Below, in pieces: positions 9,103 to 16,485 of a DNA stretch of 64,000 nucleotides (position 1 is its first letter; every line of letters begins with the position of its first letter). The stretch lies in NCBI RefSeq assembly GCF_910585425.1, contig NZ_CAJUCP010000023.1, positions 13,796 to 77,795 on the forward strand. The letters run 5' to 3'. The position numbers were made by a program, and so were the translations under genes. The notes under the pieces are model-generated. The model saw nothing but the letters and a program-made list of their open reading frames with translations, was not told where the DNA came from and did no database searches. This stretch comes from an uncultured Acetatifactor sp. GTDB lineage: Bacteria; Bacillota; Clostridia; Lachnospirales; Lachnospiraceae.

Positions 9103-10185
9103 ATGAAGATTGGGATTCTATCGCAAAACAAGGAAAAGAATATCACGGGAATTAACAGGGTGACCCTTGGGACGCTCACAGAGCTGCTAAAACTGGATCA
9201 GGAAAACCAATACAGCTTTATTGGAAGGACGGACTGGTTTTCCCTGCCCCTGGACAGTATTCCCTTTGTACCGGCGACGGACAGGGTGCTATCTCTCAAT
9301 TACTTATTGAAGGCCAATCCATTGGATATCATACATTCCCATTACAGGCCGTTCCATGTCGGCAGCCGTATCCCATGCGGAAAGATATTGACGATTCATG
9401 ACTTGATTCCGCTGCTTTTTCCGGAATGGTACGGCAGCCAGTATGGCTATTATAATGAAGCTATTCGACAGGGGGCGGCAGAAGCGGATATCATCATAGC
9501 CGTTTCAGAGTACACAAAGCGGGATATTGTGGAATATTATGGAATTCCTGAAGAAAAAATAAAGGTGGTCTATAATGGATTGTTTCCTCCGAAGCTTTTT
9601 GCGGAGACGGCAGTGGGAGAGGCGGTCGCAGGGCTGGAGAGGGAAGACTTTCTTTTGTCTGTGTCCGGTGTGGGGCCGCATAAAAACCAGACAGGACTGG
9701 TGGAGGGCTTTCTGCGGTACAGACAGCATCATCCGGATAGCAATCTGAAGTTAGTTCTCACAGGGCCTGTACGCCGATATGAGGTGATTCGCGAGATTTT
9801 GGAGAAGCATAAGGATGCGGAAAAATACATTGTTTTCACGGGATTTGTGACCGATGCGCAGCTTGTATGGCTGTACCGAAGGGCGATTGCGTTTCTTTAT
9901 GTCTCTTTCTATGAGGGGTTTGGTCTGCCTATATTGGAAGCTTTGTCTGTAGGAAAAGCAGTTATCTGTTCTGATACTACGTCCATGCCAGAGGTAGGCG
10001 GCAATGCGGTGGAATATTGTAATCCCCATGATGCAGATTCCATCGAAGCTGCGATAACACATGTAATAAATGATGTTGAATACAGATGTGGGCTGGAGGC
10101 GCTGGCGTCAAAACAGGCGGCGTTGTTCTCCTATGAGCGGGCGGCCCGTGAAACTTTGGATATTTATCGACGATTTCTAAAATAG
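9103..10185 (+). CDS. Glycosyltransferase family 4
   Basis: 360-residue GT-B enzyme. The acceptor half contains NITGINRVTLGTL and the linker strand GKILTIHDLIPLLFPEWY. The donor half carries FLLSVSGVGPHKNQTGLVEGF and a canonical FYEGFGLPILEALSVGKAVI motif (E-F-G-L-P-x-L-E) that binds the nucleotide sugar. It probably uses a GDP- or UDP-hexose; mannosyltransferase relatives share these motifs, but specificity is inferred. Same strand and tight spacing with neighbours. Confidence 0.88.
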   Translation: MKIGILSQNKEKNITGINRVTLGTLTELLKLDQENQYSFIGRTDWFSLPLDSIPFVPATDRVLSLNYLLKANPLDIIHSHYRPFHVGSRIPCGKILTIHDLIPLLFPEWYGSQYGYYNEAIRQGAAEADIIIAVSEYTKRDIVEYYGIPEEKIKVVYNGLFPPKLFAETAVGEAVAGLEREDFLLSVSGVGPHKNQTGLVEGFLRYRQHHPDSNLKLVLTGPVRRYEVIREILEKHKDAEKYIVFTGFVTDAQLVWLYRRAIAFLYVSFYEGFGLPILEALSVGKAVICSDTTSMPEVGGNAVEYCNPHDADSIEAAITHVINDVEYRCGLEALASKQAALFSYERAARETLDIYRRFLK

Positions 10186-10195
10186 AGGGATTGAG

Positions 10196-11305
10196 ATGAA
10201 AAGGATATTGCATATGACTCCGCCTGAAATCAAGAATGGGGTATATAGATATATTTTTAATCATATGGGATATATTAATCAGGAGGAGTACCAGTTTGCT
10301 TTTTTGACGAAGGTTGCAGAAGAGCTAAAGCAGACAAAGGAGTATGGAGCGTATCGTTTTCCGGTTCATAGTTTGAAGCATACGGAGAGGGAAAACAAAA
10401 GCGCCTTGGAAAGGGAAATCAGAAGTATATTAAAGGAAGGGTATGACGTGATTCATCTTCATACAAGTTCATGGAGGGGCTTTTTCATTGAGGAAATTGC
10501 TATGGACATGGGGATAAAGAAGGTCATTGTACATTCGCATAGCACAGGGATTGACGTGGCAGACAACTTGGAGCGGACAGAAAGATTGGCGGAGCATGAT
10601 AAATATAAAGAGAGGTTCACTTTACGGTATGCGACGGATGTGTGCGCCTGCTCGCGACCGGCAGGGGACTGGCTTTTTGGCGCACAGATACCCAGAGAAA
10701 AAATCCACATATTGCCGAATGCCATTGACGTAGAGCGATATCGTTTTCGGCCAGAAATCAGACTAAAAAAACGCAGGGAGCTGGGACTGGATGATAGGAT
10801 TATAATCGGGAATGTCGGACGCTATTGTTACCAGAAGAATCAGGAATTTCTGATTAGAACATTTTCAGCAGCGCGTCAGCAGAATGCAAAACTGTTCCTT
10901 ATATTGATGGGGGAAGGCATAGCGGAACTTCAGCTAAAGGAATTGGCCAAGGAACTTCATATGGAAGCAGAGGTGTTATTTATGGGATGGCAGGAAGACG
11001 TGGAAGAATACCTGCAAGCAATGGATGTGTTCTGTCTGCCCTCCAGATTCGAAGGTCTGCCAATCTCTGCAATCGAGGCACAGGCAGCTGGATTAAAATG
11101 CCTGATATCAGATGCCGTATCAGAAGAAATCTTGTTGACGGATCAGGCGATGTTATTGCCTTTGGAAGAAGGCATATGGCAGAAAGCCCTGACAGATATT
11201 GAGGCAAATGACGCGAGGGAGCTATATGGCAGGAAGCTGCAGGAACAGGGATATGATTTAAGGACAGCGGCTGGCAAATTGACAGAGCTATATGATGGAA
11301 ATTGA
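10196..11305 (+). CDS. Glycosyltransferase family 4 (EpsF-like)
   Basis: 369 residues. The N-terminal domain has IHLHTSSWRGFFIEEIA and VIVHSHSTG, features seen in EpsF-type exopolysaccharide glycosyltransferases. The C-terminal domain has IIGNVGRYCYQKNQEFLI and FCLPSRFEGLPISAIEAQAAGL, the nucleotide-sugar site. It starts 11 bases after the previous stop, so it is co-transcribed. Exact donor unknown. Confidence 0.86.
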   Translation: MKRILHMTPPEIKNGVYRYIFNHMGYINQEEYQFAFLTKVAEELKQTKEYGAYRFPVHSLKHTERENKSALEREIRSILKEGYDVIHLHTSSWRGFFIEEIAMDMGIKKVIVHSHSTGIDVADNLERTERLAEHDKYKERFTLRYATDVCACSRPAGDWLFGAQIPREKIHILPNAIDVERYRFRPEIRLKKRRELGLDDRIIIGNVGRYCYQKNQEFLIRTFSAARQQNAKLFLILMGEGIAELQLKELAKELHMEAEVLFMGWQEDVEEYLQAMDVFCLPSRFEGLPISAIEAQAAGLKCLISDAVSEEILLTDQAMLLPLEEGIWQKALTDIEANDARELYGRKLQEQGYDLRTAAGKLTELYDGN

Positions 11306-11332
11306 TTCAATGAGTGGGAAGTCGGCAAAAGC

Positions 11333-12406
11333 ATGAGTGAGAGAAAGATATATATTTTTGGTGCCCATTCCAGGGCGCAGACATTGGCGGCATACCTGGA
11401 ATATCTGTATCAGGATGTGTCTATAGAGGCCTTTTTGTATGACGATATGGATAAGAACCCTGAACAGATAGGGGATACGGCGGTTATCAAGTGGGATACA
11501 GAGACATATATCCACACAGAATATCCGGTATACATAGCAACACGAGGAATCTACCACGAAGGTATCCGAAGAAAATTGGAGGGAATGGGGGTCAGGACGG
11601 TCATTCCTGTGACATATGAACTGGATAAAGACCTTCGAAACAACTATCTGCAAAAGTACTTTTCTGCAAAAGGGCTTGAGTTTCCAAAGATTGACCGATT
11701 AGGGGGATTGGCGGAAATAGAAGCCGCCATATATGTAGCAAGGGCGATATCGGATTGTCGCCTGCATAGTAAATACATATTGGCTCCTTATGAAAAAGAA
11801 ATACAGGTAGGAGCGGCCCTGACGGAAGAGAGAATTGCCTCTGGAATTTTGACAGATGATACAGGAGATAATATTTCTGTCAGAAACCGACAGTTCTGCG
11901 AACTGACAGCCCTTTACTGGATTTGGAAGAATGCCAAAGAGGATATTGTGGGACTGGTGCATTACCGCAGGCATTTTATTCTGCCGCCGGACTGGCTGGA
12001 GCGGATGATGGTAAACGGGGTGGATGTCATCCTGCCGGTTCCGCTGCATGTGGTGCCTAATCTTAGAGATAATTTCAGGAAGCGCCATGATTCCGAGGAT
12101 TGGGATTATATGATGACGTACTTGAAGGGACGGGATGGGAAGGAAGCGCAGGAGGCAGAGGATTTCTTCAGGACGAATCTGTATTCGCCCTGTAATATGT
12201 TCATTATGCGCAGGGAAGTGCTGGACGAGCTATGTGGATGGCTTTTTCCTATCCTGTTCGCGGTAGCGGGGCATAGTGGAGCTAAGGATGACAGTTATGC
12301 GAACCGGTATCCGGGCTTCCTTTCAGAGCGCCTGATTTCCTTCTTCTTTGAGAAGAACAGGGATAGATATAACATGGTATACTCCGACAAGAATTTCCTG
12401 GACTGA
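11333..12406 (+). CDS. DUF4422 glycosyltransferase-like protein with N-terminal Rossmann-like module
   Basis: 357 residues. Residues ~4-105 form the Rossmann-like module (KIYIFGAHSRAQTLAAYL, YDDMDKNPEQIG, YPVYIATRGIYHEGIRRKLEGMG). Residues ~135-357 match the DUF4422 family common in capsule clusters: SKYILAPYEKEIQVGAAL, DNISVRNRQFCELTALYWIWKN, VGLVHYRRHF, CNMFIMRREVLDELCGWLF and GFLSERLISFF. DUF4422 proteins are regarded as glycosyltransferases, with Tyr-Arg-Arg-His as a conserved core. It is the last gene of the visible cluster. Confidence 0.85.
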   Translation: MSERKIYIFGAHSRAQTLAAYLEYLYQDVSIEAFLYDDMDKNPEQIGDTAVIKWDTETYIHTEYPVYIATRGIYHEGIRRKLEGMGVRTVIPVTYELDKDLRNNYLQKYFSAKGLEFPKIDRLGGLAEIEAAIYVARAISDCRLHSKYILAPYEKEIQVGAALTEERIASGILTDDTGDNISVRNRQFCELTALYWIWKNAKEDIVGLVHYRRHFILPPDWLERMMVNGVDVILPVPLHVVPNLRDNFRKRHDSEDWDYMMTYLKGRDGKEAQEAEDFFRTNLYSPCNMFIMRREVLDELCGWLFPILFAVAGHSGAKDDSYANRYPGFLSERLISFFFEKNRDRYNMVYSDKNFLD

Positions 12407-12745
12407 AAGCCGGGGGCACGGGACGTCGCCGCTTCTTCCAGCCGGGATGAGGAGAGCCGGAAGGACTGGGCTTGAGAGGATGAAATACATACCAGGCAAA
12501 CATATGAGACAAGCCAAAGGGATAGTGTATAGAGTTCCATGGCTTTCCGGCTTATTAGAGCCCATGAACCCTGATAAATGCTAAGCTTCCAGGTATTTTC
12601 GGCAGGCGGGGCTTACCAAGGAGCAGATTTCAAGGCACAAGATTGATTAGGAATTGTCGGAAAATAATAAAAATTGCTATAAACTTGCAGTGGTAATAGC
12701 GGTTATCTGTAGACGGTTCCTCATATCTTCGAAAAGGAGAGATTT
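12407..12745. other. Intergenic region after the glycan cluster
   Basis: 339 bases with no convincing gene. Short open frames here have no ribosome binding site or recognisable product. The right half becomes AT-rich and holds the promoter listed at 12654. No clear intrinsic terminator is visible. Confidence 0.6.
12654..12683 (+). promoter_or_regulatory. Candidate sigma-A promoter for the epimerase gene
   Basis: TTGTCG at 12654-12659 and TATAAA at 12678-12683, separated by 18 bases, about 60 bases before the ATG at 12746. AAAGGAGAG sits just before the start codon. No experimental support. Confidence 0.5.
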
Positions 12746-13408
12746 ATGCAGTTCGAGTTGACAGCCTCCATGATGTGCGCCAACTACGGCCACCTGGAGC
12801 GGGAAGTAAAAAGCTTAGAAGAAGCCGGCATCGACTCCTTCCACATAGACATCATGGACGGCCGTTACGTCCCCAACTTCGCCATGTCCTTGAACGACAT
12901 GCGCTACATAGCCTCCGCCACGTCAAAGCCCCTGGACGTGCATCTGATGATAGAGCACCCCAACAACCGCATCAGCATCTTCCTGGAGCATCTGCGGAAA
13001 GGCGACACAGTCTACATCCACCCGGAGGCGGAATACCATCCCTCCACCACCCTCCAGGCCATCATCAATGCCGGGATGATACCCGGCATCGCCATCAACC
13101 CCGGCACTTCCGTAGAGACCGTCATGGAGATGCTGCGCATCGTCAAAAAAGTCCTGGTCATGTCCGTGAACCCCGGCAACGCCGGCCAGATGTACCTGCC
13201 CTACGTGGGCAAGAAGATTACCAAGCTCCTCTCCCTGAAGGAGGACATGGACTTTGAACTCTACTGGGACGGCGCCTGCAGCGCGGACAAGATTATAGAA
13301 TACGCCCCCAAAGGCGTGAAGGGCTTCGTCCTTGGCACCACGCTCCTCTTCGGAAAGGATAAGCCTTATGGAGAGACCCTGGCGGATATAAGGGCGCTGA
13401 AGTTTTAA
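12746..13408 (+). CDS. Ribulose-phosphate/allulose-6-phosphate 3-epimerase family protein
   Basis: 220-residue TIM barrel. The metal and catalytic motif FHIDIMDGRYVPNF is at residues ~32-45, HLMIEHP near 69, VMSVNPGNAGQ near 138-148, and the second catalytic Asp lies in YWDGACS near 174. Typical ribulose-phosphate epimerases have NPGFGGQ and VDGGI; the changes here, and the WDGACS form, lean toward the AlsE (allulose-6-phosphate) branch. It should epimerise a ketopentose- or ketohexose-phosphate at C3. With the cytidylyltransferase (15485) and polyol dehydrogenase (16486) downstream it may feed a CDP-polyol. Confidence 0.85.
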   Translation: MQFELTASMMCANYGHLEREVKSLEEAGIDSFHIDIMDGRYVPNFAMSLNDMRYIASATSKPLDVHLMIEHPNNRISIFLEHLRKGDTVYIHPEAEYHPSTTLQAIINAGMIPGIAINPGTSVETVMEMLRIVKKVLVMSVNPGNAGQMYLPYVGKKITKLLSLKEDMDFELYWDGACSADKIIEYAPKGVKGFVLGTTLLFGKDKPYGETLADIRALKF

Positions 13409-13665
13409 ATCCTCCATATCCAAAAGAGGGACAATAGAAATCCCATAAAGGAAATCCCAAAAAGGAAACCAAAGACCCAAAACCAAAGACCCGAAATCAA
13501 AGCCCCGAAAACAAAGGCCCAAAATCGAAGACTCAAAAAGAAACGCCTAACCGCAGCAAACATGCCACCGATAAAAGCATTAAAACCAATACTGCCCCAA
13601 AATCCTGATACAAGCCCGGACACATGCCCCGGGAACCTGACATCAGGATTTTTAATTTTACCCAT
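13405..13665 (-). CDS. Small membrane protein, convergent with the epimerase
   Basis: 86 codons on the minus strand, ATG at 13665-13663, preceded by GGGAGG at an 8-base spacing. Residues 1-25 are polar; residues ~30-85 are very hydrophobic and rich in Phe, Trp and Gly (FWAFVFGALISG, LWFWVFGFLFG). The stop codon overlaps the stop of the + strand epimerase. The coding DNA of the hydrophobic part is a purine-rich run of degenerate ~15-base repeats, so it could be a gene built on a repeat tract or a chance frame. The ribosome binding site is the main support. No family recognised. Confidence 0.45.
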   Translation of the reverse strand: MGKIKNPDVRFPGHVSGLVSGFWGSIGFNAFIGGMFAAVRRFFLSLRFWAFVFGALISGLWFWVFGFLFGISFMGFLLSLFWIWRI

Positions 13666-13693
13666 TATCAAACCTCCCAATAAGGTGTATAAT
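13665..13693 (+). promoter_or_regulatory. Candidate promoter for the ATPase/nuclease gene
   Basis: TTATCA at 13665-13670 and a perfect TATAAT at 13688-13693 with 17-base spacing, about 85 bases before the ATG at 13779. Its -35 overlaps the start codon of the minus-strand small gene, so the two would interfere. Confidence 0.55.
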
Positions 13694-13778
13694 GTAGAAA
13701 AGGAAAGTGAAGAACACCAATTTCCCGCAATAGCGGCAGACACACAGACGCTGCCATGGACGATGTGGAGGAAGGTAC

Positions 13779-15488
13779 ATGACAGGAAAAGTGGCAATCG
13801 GCCTGCAGGACTTTGAGACGGTCAGAACCAGAAATATTTTCTACGTGGACAAGACGGACTTCATCAGGCAGTGGTGGGATAATGAGGACAGCGTGACGCT
13901 GATTACCCGCCCCCGCCGTTTTGGCAAGACATTGAATCTGAGCATGACAGAATGCTTCTTCTCGAACCAGTATGCCCACAGGGCGGATCTCTTTGAGGGG
14001 CTTTCCATATGGAAGGAGGAACGCTTCCGGGAACTGCAGGGAACCTGGCCCGTCATCTTTCTCAGCCTTGCGAAGATCAAGGCGACGAACTATGAAGATA
14101 TGGAATATGCCATATCAAGCATCCTGTTCCATGCTTACCAGAAAAACTTAGTTTTACTGGAAGGGGATTGCCTAAGCGAAAATGAAAAGGAATACTTCAA
14201 CAGCGTGAAGCCGGGCATGGATGCAAAAGTGGCAGTGGATGCGATCTATAACCTGTCATTCTACCTGAGCCGCTATTATGGCAGAAAGGTTCTCATCCTC
14301 CTGGACGAGTATGACGCCCCTATGCAGGAGGCCTGGCTGTCTGGATACTGGGATGAGGCTGTGCGTTTTTTCAGGAGTTTCTTCAATGCCACGTTCAAGA
14401 CCAATCCCTATCTGCTTCGGGGGCTCATTACCGGAATCACACGGATTTCGAAAGAATCTATTTTCTCTGATTTGAACAACCTGGAGGTAGTGACTACTAC
14501 TTCCGAAGCGTATGCGGCCCATTTTGGCTTTACGGAGGAAGAGGTCTTCCAGGCGCTGGACAATGTGGGACTGGGGACGGAGAAGCAGGGGGTAAAGGAA
14601 TGGTATGACGGCTTTACCTTCGGGAGCGTCAGGGATATCTACAATCCCTGGTCTATTATCAATTTCATGAAACAAAAGGGAGAATACGGCGCATACTGGG
14701 CGGACAGCAGCGGGAATGGGCTCGTGAATTCTTTGATAAAGCAGGGCTCGGCCGACATGAAAAAGATTATGGAACAGCTGCTGCAGGGTAGAAGCTTCGA
14801 CACGGAGATTGATGAACAGATTGTCTTCGACCAGCTTGCACAGAATGAAAACGCTGTCTGGAGCCTGCTGCTTGCCACAGGATATCTGCGGGTGGAAAAG
14901 GTGGGAAGGCGGGGGCGGCTCCAGAAGAAAATCTACACCCTGCGGCTGACGAATATGGAGATAGAGAGCATGTTCGCCGGAATGGTAGAGGGATGGTTCG
15001 AAAGTACCGCAGCGGAATACAATGAGTTCATCAAAGCCCTGCTGAGGGACGATGTGAAGCGGATGAACACTTTCATGAACAAGGTGGCGCTGAATACCTT
15101 CAGCTCCTTTGACAGCGGAAAAAAGCCGTCCCAGGAGGCTGAGCCGGAACGTTTCTTCCATGGTTTCGTGCTGGGGCTGGTGGTAGATCTGGCGGACAGC
15201 TATCAGGTAAAGTCGAACCGTGAGAGTGGATACGGCAGGTATGATGTCATAATAGAACCTTTTGACAAAGAGGAAAAGGCGTTCCTGTTCGAATTCAAGG
15301 TCTTTGACAAAGATGACGGGGAAAAGATGCTGGAGGACACGGTGGCCAGAGCGCTGGCCCAGATAGAGGAAAAGCAGTATGAAGCGGAATTGCTGGCATC
15401 CGGCATCCCCCGGGAGAACATCCGGAAATACGGCCTTGCCTTTGAAGGAAAGAAATGCCTGATTGGACGAGGGGAAAGGAAGCCATGA
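13779..15488 (+). CDS. AAA-like ATPase with C-terminal PD-(D/E)XK nuclease domain
   Basis: 569 residues of the family known as AAA-ATPase_like plus PDDEXK_9. Near the N-terminus FYVDKTDFI is followed by an unusual P-loop, TRPRRFGKTLNLSM, around residues 44-57. LILLDEYDAPMQEAW is Walker B, followed by NATFKTNPYLLRGLITGITRIS. The C-terminal domain has GRYDVIIEP...KAFLFEFKVF, the D-(x)n-E-x-K nuclease core. Molecular role is not established for this family; defence or mobile roles have been suggested. It lies between two enzymes of a likely CDP-polyol pathway, and its stop overlaps the next start (ATGA), so it is translationally coupled to the cytidylyltransferase. Confidence 0.85.
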   Translation: MTGKVAIGLQDFETVRTRNIFYVDKTDFIRQWWDNEDSVTLITRPRRFGKTLNLSMTECFFSNQYAHRADLFEGLSIWKEERFRELQGTWPVIFLSLAKIKATNYEDMEYAISSILFHAYQKNLVLLEGDCLSENEKEYFNSVKPGMDAKVAVDAIYNLSFYLSRYYGRKVLILLDEYDAPMQEAWLSGYWDEAVRFFRSFFNATFKTNPYLLRGLITGITRISKESIFSDLNNLEVVTTTSEAYAAHFGFTEEEVFQALDNVGLGTEKQGVKEWYDGFTFGSVRDIYNPWSIINFMKQKGEYGAYWADSSGNGLVNSLIKQGSADMKKIMEQLLQGRSFDTEIDEQIVFDQLAQNENAVWSLLLATGYLRVEKVGRRGRLQKKIYTLRLTNMEIESMFAGMVEGWFESTAAEYNEFIKALLRDDVKRMNTFMNKVALNTFSSFDSGKKPSQEAEPERFFHGFVLGLVVDLADSYQVKSNRESGYGRYDVIIEPFDKEEKAFLFEFKVFDKDDGEKMLEDTVARALAQIEEKQYEAELLASGIPRENIRKYGLAFEGKKCLIGRGERKP

Positions 15489-16192
15489 ACATTGCATTGA
15501 TTCTGTCCGGCGGCACAGGTGCCAGGCTGGGCGCGGAGATTCCGAAACAATATCTCGAGGAAGGCGGCAGGCCCATACTTTCCTATTGTGTGGAGACATT
15601 GTCCCTCCATGCCGGCATAGACGCCATCCAAATCGTGGCCGAGCCTTACTGGCGGCCTCAGATTGCCGGGTGGCTGGAAGCGGCGGACAAGGGAAGGAAA
15701 TTCAAGGGCTTCTCACAGGCTGGCAGGAACAGGCAGCTTTCCATCCTGCATGGTCTGGAAGATATAGCAGAATACGCGGCGGATACGGACTATGTACTGA
15801 TCCACGATGCGGCGCGGCCGCTGCTTTCGGCTGAACTGATTTCGGACTGCCTGGAGGCCGTGAGAGGGCATGACGGCGTCCTCCCGGTGCTTCCCATGAA
15901 GGATACGGTCTACTGCAGCGAGGATGGCCGTTCAATCACGTCCCTGTTGGACAGGAGCACTATCTTCGGGGGACAGGCGCCGGAGGTGTTCCTGCTGGGA
16001 AGATACATGGATGCGAACAGACGATTGCTTCCGGACGCAATCCTGCGCATCAACGGCTCCACGGAACCGGCAATCATGGACGGGATGGACATCGTCATGA
16101 TACCGGGGGACGAAGGCAACTTCAAGATAACTACCAAGGAAGACCTGGAGCGGTTCCGCAGGATAATCGCCGGGCGCGGGGCAGAGCCGTGA
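15485..16192 (+). CDS. IspD/TarI family cytidylyltransferase
   Basis: 235 residues from the ATG at 15485, which overlaps the upstream stop. MNIALILSGGTGARLGAEIPKQYL is the nucleotide-binding N-terminus. VLIHDAARPLLSAELI carries the conserved Asp-Ala-Ala-Arg-Pro, and VLPMKDTVY and GGQAPEVF are also family-typical. The family makes CDP-methylerythritol (IspD) or CDP-ribitol (TarI). The adjacent ketose-phosphate epimerase and polyol-phosphate dehydrogenase favour a CDP-polyol product for a surface polymer, but an isoprenoid role cannot be excluded from sequence. Confidence 0.85.
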   Translation: MNIALILSGGTGARLGAEIPKQYLEEGGRPILSYCVETLSLHAGIDAIQIVAEPYWRPQIAGWLEAADKGRKFKGFSQAGRNRQLSILHGLEDIAEYAADTDYVLIHDAARPLLSAELISDCLEAVRGHDGVLPVLPMKDTVYCSEDGRSITSLLDRSTIFGGQAPEVFLLGRYMDANRRLLPDAILRINGSTEPAIMDGMDIVMIPGDEGNFKITTKEDLERFRRIIAGRGAEP

Positions 16193-16485
16193 AAAATCCG
16201 CCGAAGAAAATGCATAACCAGCGAGCGCATCTGCCATGTAAGACAAAAAGCGGAAAATGCCTGCGCCCACGAGCATATCTCCCTGCCCTGGGCTAAATGT
16301 ATAGTAAACGACATTATTTCCTGTACCTGGGCATTGAAACGGCATCGCATCGATGGCAGCCACGGAACAACCAGGCACAAAAAGAGATGCCGCTTACTAT
16401 AAAGCCCGGCAATCTGTATATAAAATGGCAGTCGGCAGCAGACAGAAGAAAACACAACAGGATATCCAGATAGGAGTCATGGAAA
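16193..16485. other. Intergenic region, nothing recognised
   Basis: 293 bases between the cytidylyltransferase and the dehydrogenase. There is no coding frame with a ribosome binding site and no obvious terminator. AT content rises toward the right end, where ATAGGAG precedes the next gene. Confidence 0.5.

Noticed and set aside
12923..13522. Minus-strand frame of ~200 codons opposite the epimerase
   Set aside because: Antisense to a conserved enzyme and without recognisable motifs or binding site.
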